64,000 nucleotides of DNA from positions 113,212,494-113,276,493 of the forward strand of contig BSWB01000005.1 in NCBI GenBank assembly GCA_033239125.1, in the 5' to 3' direction. The notes under the pieces are model-generated. The model did not search any database and was not told the origin of the DNA. It was given only the letters and a program-made list of their open reading frames with translations. Origin of the DNA: Fagopyrum homotropicum. Lineage: Eukaryota; Streptophyta; Magnoliopsida; Caryophyllales; Polygonaceae. Shown one piece after another: positions 12,701-26,925 of this stretch. The position numbers and the translations under genes are program-made. Position 1 is the first letter of the stretch; every line of letters starts with the position of its first letter.

Positions 12701-15700
12701 TTAAAACCCCCTCTGGGAAATTGCATATAGTAGATGGCATGAGCATTGCATCTTCAAAATATATCATGCAAAGTGAATATTGCAATGCTCCGATATGTCA
12801 TTCTGAAAAAGCAAACATAGCTTACCAGATAATTTGTCCAGTTCCAACCCTTCTACACTCGTTGGATTCACCTTTTGATCCTGAAAAAGCATGGATACTC
12901 TTCCTAAATATTAAACACAACAAAAATGACGAACCGAACACTGCATAGTTGACAAAAGAAAAAATATAGAACCTGTTTGTCAAGTTCTATTTCCTCATCA
13001 GTATCATCAGAGTCAGATGATGACTCAGCAGTAATTGCATCATAAAACTCATGTGTTGTGCTTGAATCATCAAATTCATGGTCTGTAAAACTACTAAAGT
13101 AACCTTCTGAATCAACAACGGTGCAATCAGATTTGTGGGCCAATGATGGATTTGCTGCAATATATTCTTTAAGACCTGTGAACACGTTAACTGAGATTCC
13201 TAAGAATATGGGCCTAAAATAAGAAGCAGAAAACAAAATGAAAACAAATAACATTTCAAATATTTTATAGGAATCTTATTCCATGTTCTGGCAATACCTA
13301 TCATTTTAGAAAAGATGACTACAAATAGCATTAGAATAAATAGAATTACATTGAAATATAATATTACATGATCACCAACCTGCCACTTGGCACAACAATG
13401 AAAAAGGAACAGAGGCTTCAAATTTTGAATTGCGATTCTTCTTCCACTTACACCAGGAAGAAAATTTTACTTCCAACATATGTGTCAAAATACATTTAGA
13501 AGACTGTACAGACTGTGCAGTCAAACTTTTGATTTCCCAAGTTGAAGCTACAATGCATAAAAGGAAGAAAAAGTTAATACCTCTATTTCACCACAGTATT
13601 CTCTGGGGGGAAAAAAGAATGATGAGCTGGGAAATGATCAACAAAAAACTGAATTGTGTAATCAAACAGAATACTGTGCAAAATAGATAGGCGCCTAACT
13701 TTTTAATGTTATCTTCCTTACTTCTTCAGGAGGATCTACAAATACAATGAATTGTTTCCATTTCCTTACAAAGAGCAAAAAACCCCACCAAAATACCCCC
13801 CTCTTAAGAAAAAAAAAGAAAGTTCCTTTTAGTTCAGTTCGTTTTCCAACATAACATCTCCACTCTTCATTTAGCTACAATTCTGTCAATGACTCCAACA
13901 TAATGACCAATCTTCAGCCTTATTTTCCTAAAGTGACTGGGATTTTCCCTCTACAAAGCTAACTTCTCAATAGTCCTAGCATTTCTCTACTCATCCACAC
14001 TTCCAATGAAAATGTGACTATCCGAAGTCCTTAAGCACGCACATATCCGTAAATTCATCAAAGTAACATTTTAATCACATTCATTGATCTTGTATCATAG
14101 TTCAGGTCCCATTCAGTTCTGATCTGTTCCACTTCTAGTAATTTGTCTTATTTAAAACTTCAGAGTATCTCAAAATAATTCAAGTTTCATATATTTTCAC
14201 ATCATTTTTTGGGTTTTCAATATTTTCAGATTTTTTAAGGTTTCAATTATTTTAAATTCAAAATTGTGCCGTACAAGTGTAACTTGGGTAGGGCCTAATT
14301 ATTTTGTTCAGGCTAGATAAGAATTAGGTTGGCTGTGTTTCAGGTTTAGGTGGCCTTGGTTGGGTGGGGTCGATTCAAATGATGAGTCCTGATATCTTTT
14401 TCGGTTTTATATGGACCAGGTGAAATGAGTTGGGGTTCGTACTCATTAAAGAAAATTTTTACCTGCCTAAACCTTAACAAGTGTAATCTTGCCAATGCCA
14501 AAGCATCATTCGACATAATATGTTATCAGCTTTCAAAAATTCGTGGATGTTGCTTTCATAAAAATGGAAACAAAATAAGAATGGCATAAGTGCTATAATA
14601 GATGTATGCAATGAAACAATTGCATATTTAAAGGAGATGGATTTGCACAGAGTAAATGAAAATGTGGAGGAGATGGATTGAATGTTTACGAGTTATCTTT
14701 GAACGTTGGTAACCAGATCTTGGAGACCTCTTCTTATGTGCTGATGGAAAATGCAAAATTGCTGAAAGCAAGCATAACCACTGTTAGCTTACTACTCAGC
14801 TTAGCAATGTCAAGAGTACTAGTAGATATAAGGCATAGAAAAAACAGTGCACTAACAATATAACAACAATCACAACACGTCTCACATCAGCAGCATCAGA
14901 TAGGGGGATTAGATATTCATAATCAATCCCTGAAGAATGTTGCTCATGCTAAAAAGGTCCCGGATCTAAGAAAATAGTGTACTAACCAGTAATAGTTCAA
15001 CAGGAAATCAAGTGTTGAAGGAATAAGTACTGGTTTTAACAGAAGTCAGGCCTGATGACATGGTAGTAATCCAACTTACAACATTATACACATGTTCAAA
15101 ATTATAATGAAAAGGTGTAAATGCAGACACTTGGCGGATTTACTACAGAATTCTTGTACAAGAGAAAACAGTGAGTGTATTTTATAAGATTCTATAACCG
15201 ATATTCATTGCTAAAGTAATCTAGTATATTTATTTAGTGCATAAATTTTTGGGGGGGAAAAAAATGTATGTCACTATGATGTACGATTTCACATTTTACT
15301 GATAATAAAATTACCGAAAGCAGCGTAAGGAAATACATATAATTTCTGATAGGAAGTTCTGACATACTTTTCCATCACTGGATTATTATTATGTATTCAA
15401 ACAATGTGTACATTAGTAGTGAAAGATGACTCAAAGTTCTGATAAGATGCTCCAATCAGTTGCTGGATGTAGCAGAGCATATCATGGGATAGGACACCTA
15501 ATTAACGTGCATGAACCATAAACGAAAAGTATTGTAAGATTAACTTAACTGTAAGTTCCATCTTGTGCACGAAACCATTGTCTGGAGAACACAAAATCCC
15601 TTTTTGATTTCCGCCTGCAAAAAGCGAGATATCGATTCATACACAAATCTTGCAGGGTTCCCACAAGATGCCCAATGAGTATTGCTACACTTTTCGTTTT

Positions 15701-18700
15701 TACTAGTTGATCCACTCTAATTGTAATAAATAAGGGCACAGAAACAACTATATTCAATAATAAAGAAAGTTATGCATTAGAGTTTCCCTTTTGCTTGCTC
15801 TGACTAACAGCATCATAGCTTTTACTGAAGTGAAGGATTTCCATTATTCTAAAATGAAGAGCTCCTCTGTAATGAATGAAAGAAACAACGTTGGAAAAAA
15901 TAACTTCTCAGAGAAGCAAAGTACAGGTTATTTTAATTTTTAGGGCTCTTTTTCCCTTTGCTTCATGAACAAGTCAATTTATGTCCAGTAGTAGACTTAT
16001 CACCTTCTTATACAATAAATTTATATTGCTCAATAGAAGGAGAGGAAAAAAAGGTAAGAATGGTAGTAAGGTACTCAAAAGGAAACCGAAATATAGCATA
16101 TTGTAGCAGAATGAAACTGCATGTAGCAGACGCCTCATCAGGAGTCATAGATCTTTTATGATGAATTTTATGTGCTATTGAATTCAGAAAAACCATTACA
16201 AGACAAAACAGTGAGGAAGAAGAAAAAAATAGCATCCTTTATAAGACAACAGTTTCAACCTCTTAGCATTATGACAGCAACTTCAAGCTCTCATTGAATG
16301 GCATTCACGCTGATAATCATAATTTGTGCAGTTTCCTAAGTTACTTTTTAAATCGTGAGATATGATCAGAAAATCCAAGAGAAGAAGAAAAGATTGACCA
16401 TGGTATTCCCCTCAAATAACAAGCTATGAGCTATCACTGTAAGGAAGTTGACTACAAATAGCACCGTGTTGTTAAACTATGAGCTAAAGGATATGGACTA
16501 GTTAAAAAATCCTTTTCAACCAGGCAATACTTACCATACATACAAGAAAAGAAAACACTTAGCTAATGAGCTGTTTCCAAGAACTTTACCAAGTAAAGTA
16601 TTTGGCATCATATGTCCCGTACAGAACGTCATAATGCCCATTCAGAGATTCAATAAGCTCTAAGTCACCAGTCAAGACATCCCACCTGTAAAGCTAGATG
16701 TTAATAAAGCTGAAAAGGTACTTCAAAGCAAACCTGATTATTTCCATTCTTTCCAGAAGAGAGGCAGCAAAAGAGAACGCTACATGATATACACAGGGCT
16801 TGTATGGAAATATATTTTCACCAAGTCAACTTACTCATATCTCCTAGATGGTTCAAGACTTGAAAGTACTTCAAAAACAGCATCAGCACTTGCATCAATG
16901 ACTCCAACAGACTTTACAAGGACATATTTACCATTCTGCAAGAAAGAAACAAAGCTTAGATTGTTGACTTGAGAAATATTATATCCAAATGCACAAGATT
17001 TTTTGCTTCATCTTCTCTGCTATTTTTTGGTTATTTATGTTCCAATTCATGACCCTATCAACGACTCAACAGGAAAAAAACAGACAAACTAGTACACCAG
17101 GTCCGTCAAACATGCACTGTCAGCCATTCAGAAAATACAAGGTGATCAAATTAGTATCTATTCTATGGTTTATATAAACTTTACAAAGTCATAAAAGCTT
17201 TAACATGGTGCCCCTCCTTTTTATAATTGTTATACCTTGGAATCAGAAACATCTTCAAAGATTCTGATACCTGCGTGCGCCAAGAGAAAGTAGCATTATA
17301 GACATTCACATCTTAAAAAGTGAGCAATCGAAAGGAAATGTTTAGAATGTAAAAGTGAGAACATGTGGAAATGTAGAAATATAACGTGAGGATTGCTATC
17401 AAATAGCAATAACATACCCCTTAATGTCCAAACACATTTCCACTTATAAGCCTCAACTGCGTCACCTTCAGCTTCTAAGTAATCATTTGATCTATCAATT
17501 GATGAGGATGACTTCTTGCATAAAAGGGTCTCCGGACCTAAATCAGGAAAATGTGAAGTTATTCAAATACCTGGAAAAGCAGATAAGTTATGTGCATGCC
17601 GAAAGGAACAAATTCAAGATTTTGATACATCTTTCCATACATGTGCGCCTTACTTTCTAAAATCTCTTTTTTTTCATATGACTATACCATATATCATGTA
17701 AGGTAAAGTGCAACTAAGATTGATACATACAAACTGGTGCAATTTCCTACGCTCTGATTAAATGCTAACCTAAGCACCTCTCCTGAATGGAAAAAAGTAA
17801 AGCCTAATGCATCCAAAACACTAAGCTTTTCCGCAAGTACAAATATTTACATTGAAGTCTTTGCTTCATATTTTAATAAGTTCAGAATGTTTTAGATTTT
17901 TTCTGTTGCTGTTTCTTCCTCCTGTTTTGGGAGACCACTATGGAATCGTATGCTCATCATCCTGATAAGTGATAACCTTAGGAACCAGCTAGCAGTGAAA
18001 AGAGACTTCATCCAAGAACAAAAATTGAATATAGAGAATATTATTGTCACTCTGCTGAATAGGCAATGTCCATTTCCTCACTCTAGAAAATGGGTTAAAT
18101 TTCTGAGCTGCTCTTATGGTAATTAGCCAAATGGCAACTATAACATGCATGTGATTCCTAAAACATGTTGTATCCACCTGCCAAGAAGAGTTGGCTTAAT
18201 ATGATGACTTGCTTGATTTTACCTTGCCCAATTCTTATAAGGTTTCTCAATTCATGTGCATATCTCCTCACCCTGGGCCGATGTCCTTCAAGATTAATCC
18301 TTGATGAAACAAAATAAACAACATCAGTTGGTACTTTACAAAGTCAAAAAGTGAAAAGGTACATATCAGTTGCCCAATTCTTATGGTTGAAATTCTTAAG
18401 CATTTTCATTAGTCAGAACAATGCCAGAAAAATGAAGCAATAACAGTAGATATCCTCACAGATAAACCTTCCAAATAGATAGAAGAAACAGGATATCAGT
18501 GATGAACCTGATACGGGAAAACCGAACACCTTCAACGTGTTCCCAAAAGACAAAAAAACATGACATAGAACTAAATAAATGAAAAGGATGATTAAACTAC
18601 AAAATGCTGCATCATTTGTCGGGTCAAGATGGATGTTAAGAAGGATATCCATGCTCTTAAAAGCAGGTTCAAATAAGCATCGTTGCAATTAATCAAATGC

Positions 18701-21700
18701 ACCCACTATCTATGCTTCTCAATCTAGAGGGTTTCAAACAGTTCTTGATTATCGTAAATTAAAATTAATGCTGAAACAAAGATGCTAAAGCTTTACAAGA
18801 AATGTCAAATAACCTGTTACTCAGATAATGTTTAATAACTAGACCTCACAAAACACCATGTCTAATGAAATATCAAAAAAAAAAACTCATGGAATATTTC
18901 AGGTTAGATATCACCCATGTCCTCTTCATGGAAAGGTGGTGAAAAAGAGAAATACAAGTAGGAGAAACGGCAAACGCAACATAGAGCTACAAAACTGCAA
19001 CAGTGTTATGCAATCAAATTATTCATAGTATGCTCATCCATCCAGAATTTTCTCATGTGCAACTATTTACTTCTGTCAGCTTTTTTGCAAGGAATTTCCA
19101 CATACAAGGATAGTAAACATACTCATCTTCCATGCACATTTTTTCTCTGGCAAGTCCTACCCTTGAAAGCTCATAATCAGCCTGTCATGCAAAATCCCCA
19201 ATAAAGATTAGAGATTCATTTGAACAAGAAGTTGAAATAAAAGGTCTTAAGTGCTTTTACAAGCTTAGGCTTAAATACAATGAATTTTCTTGATGAACAA
19301 AGCTCCTGACAATACTAAGATTATGATAAGGCGATAATATTTTGATGAGGAAGCCTTGAAGCGTAGTGTGCTTACCGAATAAAACCTACACTCCAAGAAA
19401 AAGCTACATGCCAAACATTGCCTAAGCAGAAACCAGAAGAAAAGAAGGAAAAGCAATTTACTGCAGAAATTTTGGTGAATTTTTTTCTATATTTGTATTT
19501 GTAATCATATGTAATGCAGAACAATTTTCAAGATAGAACTCATGAAGCTTCAGAGGATCCAGAAATTGGTGGGAAAATGCACAAAGTAAAAGAAGAGGAA
19601 ACATAGGGGGAACTTTTCAGTACCGCAGAATTGGAACATAAATAACCAAAAAAACTTACAAGACAAATACTTCACAAAGGAGTAAATACTTAGAGAAAGA
19701 TACAGAATTCAGACCAATGACACAATGAAAAAGGAAGATATTCTCAACACTCACCTGCTGCTTGGCTTGATCAAATGCCTCCATCCATTTTTGAGCTTCA
19801 CCAGAAGTACTAAAAGCTATCTTCAGCAAAGATAATAATCAAATATGGCTGAGTGAATGTGTAGTTCAGGCGGAAGTCGTAAAGATATGCAAATACAAGA
19901 ATATCCATGAACCATATCCACATAACAACAAAACACACCCTTGTTCTTTTTTAAAAAGCATTGATGACTCAAGCACACTAAGTGTTTCAAAAAATTTTCT
20001 ATACCATTTTAATTGGACTATCATTACATTAGTTGAAAAAAATGTCCAGAATGATAGCAATAGTAATTTTGCATAAAAACAGATATGAATGGCAAAGGAA
20101 ACTCACTTCACCCTTTCTGGACTCGTCTAACCGATTGTAAAAACGAAGAACATATAAGTCCTAGAAAGACAAATACAAACAAAAAAATTAGCTGCTATTG
20201 TCACTTCAACTAGGGAAGAAAAGTGAAAAATCTTCTTGAGACAATTCTAGAAATTAGTAATAAGCGGTCGAGAATAAATGGATCATTTTTCATTTGCAAA
20301 GAAGAATGAGACCTGGGATAAAACCATTGAAGACTTACACAATCATCAACTCTTCGACGACCTTGCTCCTCCACCACAAGAGCATGCCCTACAATACCTC
20401 TTCTGATGGGTCTCTGTGTAAAAAAATTCAAGATAGCTGTTAGGCAAGCACAACTTTAACAGTTGACACTTGAGCCCAACAATTTAACAAGGATTTATGA
20501 GAATTGTACATGTGAAAGAAAAGCATAATCCTAAGCAAAAATAAATACAATGGATAGGATCTATCATTATTAATTGTCATGCAGAATTAATTTTTCTAAG
20601 GTAAATGCATTGCAGTGATATCAAGAAAGTATAAAAAGAAAAGAAATCTAACACTTAAACAGTATAAAGTAAATGCAATGCAGTGAATTCGTCATATAAC
20701 TACGATGACAAAAGGCAACAAGCAATTTTTCTTATCAACAATAATCACAAGTTATCACTTACAGGTAAAAATCACATGTGTAATGTGTTTCAGCTTCAGG
20801 AACAGAACTGCTTTTCACTTAGTGAGAACAGTTAAACTTTTGGAACTTGTAACTAGGTTTTATTGTGCGCATTGACTTTAATAAAAGTGGTTTTCCACAG
20901 CTTGTTATAGAGAGATCATTCATCGGCCAGACTGCTCCATCTATCACGGAGAGGTAAAACTCACTTTTTTTCTAGCTGGAACTTATAGTAATGGTGTTTC
21001 CTAGGCACCGGACCGGGTATTGACTATGGCCCCCCCTCTAAACCAGCAAGTTTGATCCTGAAATCTATAGCAAATAATCAAGTTGGTCTCGCTAACCCAT
21101 CCATATTCATATCAAAGTCAATAGTCAGAAAATACTAGTGTTTGCAACTGCGATATGCAAGATAGGAACTGAAAACAGATAGTAATATTAAGTTGTATAC
21201 TGAAACTTGCCTCATACAAGAACGGACCGTAACTAGGATAAAAGAAAGACAGCCAACCACCAAAATTAGAACAAACAAGACCATACAATCTCAAAATACT
21301 AGCAGTTACTCTTGCTTCTCTCAATGCCCTACCTTACCAAGCAACGAATCATGACCTTACATAAGATCCTTTAGTTTTAGCCATTTCTTGTTTTCCTTTT
21401 TTTCAGGATATTGACCATTTCTTGTTGCTTTTGCTTCTATTAATGCCTCCCTTATCAGCCACTAAGCAATGAAACCCAACCTCACATAAAATCCTTCTTC
21501 CCCAACATACATCTCTTTCTTCTTTCGATCCCCAAAATTATTTTAACCATGCATGAGGCGAATAGTTACCAGTACTTTAATGTAAAAGGTGCATTGTGAA
21601 CTTACTCATCCAGTGTTACAGCCCAGTGTCAAGTGCCACTTATTATAGTTACAAGACTTGACTTTGTTCTGGCCAAATCAAGTATTCATAAACCCCTTCT

Positions 21701-22279
21701 TGGGTACATAGTCGCCTAGTCGATCATAAACAAATGCAGCACTTTTATTGCAGCACCTACGCTTCAAATGCTGCTGAAAATACTATTCAGTAGCAGAAAA
21801 CTAAAAACTTAATCTGCTCATCAGCATTGGTCACATTTTCATATTAAATCCCTCAAAAGTGGCATTTCCATCATTTTCCTCTCCTTTCCACCATTACCAA
21901 GAGTCCAAGACCACAACGCAACAAAAAAATCCATCTATTTGAAAATTAATAAACTAGTACACATTCACGATTAGTTCACTTTGATAAGAAGAAACTCGTA
22001 ACGGATAAAAAAGGAATGAATTTAAAGACAATATAAACCTACAATGCCAGGATTGGCGAACGGATCACGCTTGTACATTTCAACGTACTTGCCCCGGATA
22101 CACAGAAACCGAAGGTGACAATACTCATGGCCAATCTTGTTAACGCCCAGATGGTAGACCCAGCCGAAGTAATCAGATTCGGAGCTGGTCAGTAGTTCCT
22201 TACTAGGCGTTGGAATCGGGGATTCATCGTCACCGTCGGACCTAGAGCCTTTCGACAATCTCCTCAGAATCCTAGACAT
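9717..22279 (-). CDS. EDR2-like protein: PH, START and DUF1336 domains (22 exons)
   Basis: Exons on the minus strand: 22279-22043, 20413-20339, 20160-20107, 19820-19755, 19181-19123, 18299-18223, 17537-17418, 17270-17236, 16935-16835, 16685-16590, 15614-15550, 14761-14690, 13547-13380, 13175-12973, 12880-12826, 12211-12036, 11343-11242, 10714-10667, 10445-10302, 10219-10124, 10005-9904, 9803-9717. All introns are GT-AG, phases agree, and the sum is 2238 bp, 745 residues plus stop. The N-terminal PH-like part (about 37-150) has GWVYHLGVNKIGHEYCHLRF. A START lipid-binding domain follows (about 215-415; SKRDFVFSRQW, STWEIKSL), then an acidic linker and DUF1336/EDR2_C (about 505-735; GYWMVKRAVGTKSCLLGKAV, YLRQDNFLEIDVD). 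It resembles Arabidopsis At5g35180. EDR2 itself limits cell death and powdery-mildew resistance and binds phosphoinositide; a similar membrane role is inferred. No break was found. Confidence 0.95.
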
Positions 22280-22560
22280 GGTTCCTTGCGGCGATCGAGC
22301 GCGTGAGCCCTATCCTATCAACCTGGTTTTATTGCTCCTTCCTCCTCCGTGGATGAAAATGGCGGACTTGAATTGAGAGAAGAAAGATCGGAGGATGGAA
22401 ATTGTGAAGGAGAAAGGGGCATCGATCGCCATCCGATGGGGGTAGTGCCGTCATCGGTGTCTGTTCGTGTTTCTCCCCTCAACTCCCTCTACATCGTTGA
22501 TTTCTGTCGAAATAGGAGGAACTCCATTACTTGCTCCTGGAACGGTTACGCATGACAGTG
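22280..22560 (-). promoter_or_regulatory. Leader and proximal promoter of the EDR2-like gene
   Basis: This GC-richer segment lies directly upstream of the start codon at 22279 on the minus strand, where the 5' UTR and core promoter are expected. No clear TATA box was picked out. The short forward-strand frame here (22349-22555) has no recognisable product. Confidence 0.5.
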
Positions 22561-23482
22561 TACCGTTTTTTTCTTTAAATATATCTTCTTTCTTTATATT
22601 TTTTGAAGGTCACAAGTGAATATATTTAATAAAAAAATTTCCATGTCATTATGCATCAAGGGTATCATTAAATTTTTTTTACATTTGTCCTGATTAATAA
22701 TCCGGGTCACTAATTAATCGTATTAGTGATTCGAGTAATTAAAAAAATTTGAACTATTACTAATTCTTATTATTAAACTAAATCTAAATAAATTAATCGT
22801 ATATGGGAATTAGAGTAACTAAAAAAAACTCAACGCTCAATGATTCTTTTAGGGTGTGTTTAGTTGTGTTGTTGTGGTTTTTTTTTAGTTTAGGGTTATA
22901 AGGGGTCATATAATTGGGGTATTTAGTTGAAGCTTTGTGGTTTTTAGTAGTTTTACGTGGGATGGTTTTTTGGATGAAAAAGCTGGGTATTGAGATCCTT
23001 CTTCCTCAAGGTTTTCGGAGATTATCCAAGGGTTCTCAAATAGGTATACCGTCGATGCCCCTCGAGTCTCTCCTCTCCTCATTCATCGATACACCACACA
23101 GGAGAAAAATGACGACAACACCAACGCCGAAAGGAAAGAAGCGAGCTTCTGCTAGCCGGCCCGGAAATTCTCCTGGACTACTAGCAATTTCACTTATCTG
23201 TTTTCAGTTTCTCAAGTTAGAAATCTCATTTGTGCTTTGTTTTCTCATCAGCTTTTCTTTATCCGTTTGTGATGCTTGTGTTTCATTTTTTGAGGGATGG
23301 TTGGAATTGGCGTTTGTATTGCTTGTTTTTTTTATTACGGCTCAAAATGGAAACCAAGTGATTTTCCCCATCTTTTTTCAAAATTGGTGTCTTTTAACTA
23401 GTAATTACTAGCAGTCATATTGTGTTGTCCTTGTAATACTTTTGTTTGTGTATCCTTATGAATCTGAATAAAATGCTTTAGG
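22561..23482. other. AT-rich spacer and left flank of the hAT insertion
   Basis: The first 290 bases are plain AT-rich DNA. At 22854 is GGGTGTGTTTAGTTGTG, which resembles a PIF/Harbinger end. A forward frame at 22914-23411 contains the basic stretch TPTPKGKKRASASRPGN followed by hydrophobic residues. I do not recognise it, and the hAT element ends its right side. It may be a first exon or leader of a disrupted gene or element. Confidence 0.4.
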
Positions 23483-23499
23483 GTGCTTCCTAGGGGTGG

Positions 23500-23870
23500 G
23501 CAACGGATCGATCCGATCCGACCCGATCCGAATACCCGGATATCCGAATAGAAATTTTCATAAAACTCCGGATCCGATCCGTATCCGGCCGGATATCCGG
23601 CACTTTTTCCCGGATCGGATCGGATAATTATCCGCGGATATCCGGCCGATCCGATTGATCCGAATTTCAAAATATAGTATCCGAAAAATCATTTTAGCCG
23701 GATCGGATCGGATTATAATCCGCGGATATCCGGATGATCCGTTTGATCCGAATGACTTATGCTTGACCCGTTGATCCGAAAAATGACTTTAGCCGGATCC
23801 GGATATCCGATTGACCCGAATATCCGCTTGATCCGAATATCCGTTTGATCCGGATATGTATTTGCTACTT
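23500..23870. repeat. Left subterminal repeats of the hAT element
   Basis: Dozens of overlapping GATCCGAT, CCGGATATCCG and GATCCGAAT words in both orientations. Clustered short repeats next to hAT ends are the usual binding sites for the transposase; here that role is inferred. Confidence 0.8.
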
Positions 23871-24334
23871 TATTTATTACCAATTGCAATAAAAATAATT
23901 CAAAGACACGAAAAAAAATCAAAATAAAATTGATAATCATATAGATAATAAAAAGAAATGAAAATATTAATATACATTATAATATGAAAATAAAAGATGG
24001 TTTTAAAACAATAAATATCTTTATCTTTAAACTTTAAACTTTATAAATACCTCATACAATACCAAATAAAAAAAAATTGAGAATGTTAAAGTAAGTAAAT
24101 TATTTAACTTGGATAAATATTAATTTTTTATTCTTGAAAATATTAATATATAGAAACTATTATTATTAAATATTATCAAAGTCAATTAACTTATTTTATT
24201 TTTAACAAAAGCTAATTGAATGTATTTCATTATAAATATTATGAATAATAATTACCCAAGAAAATGATATTTATAAAATTATAATATAATATAAAACTTT
24301 GTATATATTCTAAAACGATCTTGTATTTATATAA

Positions 24335-24340
<6 letters not shown>

Positions 24341-24406
<66 letters not shown>
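24341..24406. repeat. (TA)n microsatellite
   Basis: About 33 uninterrupted TA units in the AT-rich core of the hAT element. Confidence 0.95.
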
Positions 24407-24409
<3 letters not shown>

Positions 24410-25139
24410 TATTTAGGCGGTTTCATTAAATGAGACGATCTTCTAATAAAAGGTTGAGTTGCTAAGAAAAAAATGATTAAAGCTATAGTTGTCATAATCG
24501 TCATTACTTATATTATTCATAAACTTATTTTTTAAAACTTTAACACAAATCTTATTACTAACATGGTTAAAATAGTTAGACTTATAAAAAATCATTATAT
24601 AAACTTATAGTATGTAATTTTGTACTTGTAATCTTGTATAGTGAACTAGAAGTTAAAACCAAAAGTTATATTTAATATCTTTAAAAAAATAATTTATAGA
24701 ACTAAAGTAGAAAAGTAAATTTTATTTGGATCTAAATTTATTATCATCATTATTTATTTAATGAGAACTTATATTAAGACTTTACCACATAACTTATCTT
24801 TAATAGGATGATAAGAATTGAAATTAAAAAACTCGTTACAGACCTATAGTATTTAATATGCATAATAAATTTCCTAATATATAAAAATGACTTTTTAGAA
24901 TTATAGTGGAATTCTTATTTGAATCAAAATTTATTATATGTATGTTTAACTCTTTTAACCATGTTAGAATATAATAATGTTTTTACAACCTTATGATAAA
25001 AAGATTATTATGGACATTTACCACATATTTTATCTTTAATAGGGTGATAATAATTGAAATTAAAATGCTCGTTATAGACCATTATTATTTAATAATGTTT
25101 TTACGACCTTATGATAAAATTTATTATATGTATGTTTTT

Positions 25140-26200
25140 ACAATTATCATTATTATCATTATTTGTTCATTTAAATGAAACAAATCTAATAAAAGATTAT
25201 TATTGAGACCATCTTATAAAAATATATATTTTACAAAGAGATCAACTGATGATAAAAGATTATTATGGACATTTGTTCATTCAAATGAGATCAACTTTTA
25301 ACAAACGATTATTATTGAGACCATCTTATAAAATATATATCTTACAATGAGATCAAATAATAATAAAAGATCATTATGAACATTTGTTTTTTTAAATGAG
25401 ACAAGTTTCTACGAAAAGATTATTGTTGATATCAACTTATAAAAACATATACCTTACAATGAGATCAACTTATAATAAAAGATTATTATGAATATTTGTT
25501 CATTTGAATGAAATCAAATTCTAATAAAAGATTATTATTGAGAGCAACTTATAAAAATAGATATCTTACAATGAGATCAACTTATAATAAAATATTATTA
25601 TGAATATTTGTTCATTTGAATGAGATCATATTCTAATAAAAGATTATTATTGAGATCAACTTATAAAAATACATATCTTACAATGAGATCAACTTATAAT
25701 AAAATATTATTATGGACATTTGTTCATATAAATGAGATCAACTTCTAATAAAAGATTATTATTGAGATAATCTTATAAAACTTATATCTTACAATGAGAT
25801 CAACTTATAATTAACAAAATTATTATTAACATTTGTTCGTTGAAATGAGACTAACTTATAATAATAGATTATTATGAAACCAACTTATAATCATATCTAT
25901 ATAAATCTATATATGAAAATAACACTAACTTATAATCAAAGATTATTATGAACATTTGTTCATTTAAATAAGATCAATTTCTGATAAAATATTATTATTA
26001 AGACCAACTTATAATCATATTTATAATAATCAACATCTTAAAAATGAGACAAACCAATAATAAAAGATTATTATGAACATTTGTTCATTCAAATGAGACA
26101 AACTTTTAATAAATTATTATTATTGAGACCAACTTATAATCGTATTTATAAAAGATATATCTTACAATTAGATCAATTTATAATACAAAAATATTATGAG
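25140..26200 (+). repeat. 112-bp satellite array inside the hAT element
   Basis: The word ATTTGTT (with the phrase ATTATGAACATTTGTTCAT) recurs at about 25270, 25382, 25494, 25606, 25718, 25831, 25954 and 26079. Steps are 112, 112, 112, 112, 113, 123 and 125 bases. Each unit also holds CTTATAATAAAAGATTATTA and TCTTACAATGAGATCAACTT. Units are diverged but clearly homologous; the last ones are longer through small insertions. No coding capacity. Confidence 0.9.
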
Positions 26201-26584
26201 TATTTATTCCGAAAGGTATGAATATGTGAGTATGTACAAAGTTGTATATATTATAGATGTATATATGTTTAATTAAATTAAATGAGATCAATGTGACTAT
26301 GTGAGTAGGTATAAAGTTACACAAAAAATATTATCAATTCATTACTTTGATTAACTAAAATAATTTACCATGTATATTGTAAAATATGTCAACTACAAAT
26401 ATTAATACAAAATTACATAATGATATAGAGTAACTAAGTATGCACATTATTAATTCATCACTTTGCCTAACTCAAATATTTTCCCATTTAATATTATTTT
26501 AAATATAAATATTAGTACATAATTGTAATACACAATCTTTATTTATCCTTAACAAATACATTTAAAATTATAATAAAAATTTTT

Positions 26585-26925
26585 AATAGCCGGATATCCG
26601 GGAATATATGTGATCCGGGACTATCCGGATATCCGGCGATCCGGAGCTATCCGGATATCCGGTGACCCGAGACGATCCGATGATCCGCGGATATTCGGTG
26701 ATCCGTGAGTATCCGGATATCCGCAGATATCCGTTTTTATCCGGGTATCTGCGGATATCCGGATGCCTAAAACCCCGATCCGTATCCGATCCGATGATCT
26801 GGGAAAATCTCCCGGATCGGATCGGATTCGGACCGGATCAAAACGGGTAGTAAAATATCGGGTTTTTCCGGATCGGGTCGACGGATTTTTCGGACCGGAC
26901 CGGCGGATCGGATTGGTTTTGCCCA
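26585..26925. repeat. Right subterminal repeats of the hAT element
   Basis: Mirror of the left block: many CCGGATATCCG and GATCCGAT words on both strands up to the right inverted repeat. Frames on both strands here encode only Arg/Ser/Asp/Ile/Pro repeats and are not genes. Confidence 0.8.

Noticed and set aside
25140..26200. CRISPR-like array
   Set aside because: Units are contiguous diverged 112-bp satellites without unique spacers, in a plant genome inside a hAT element.
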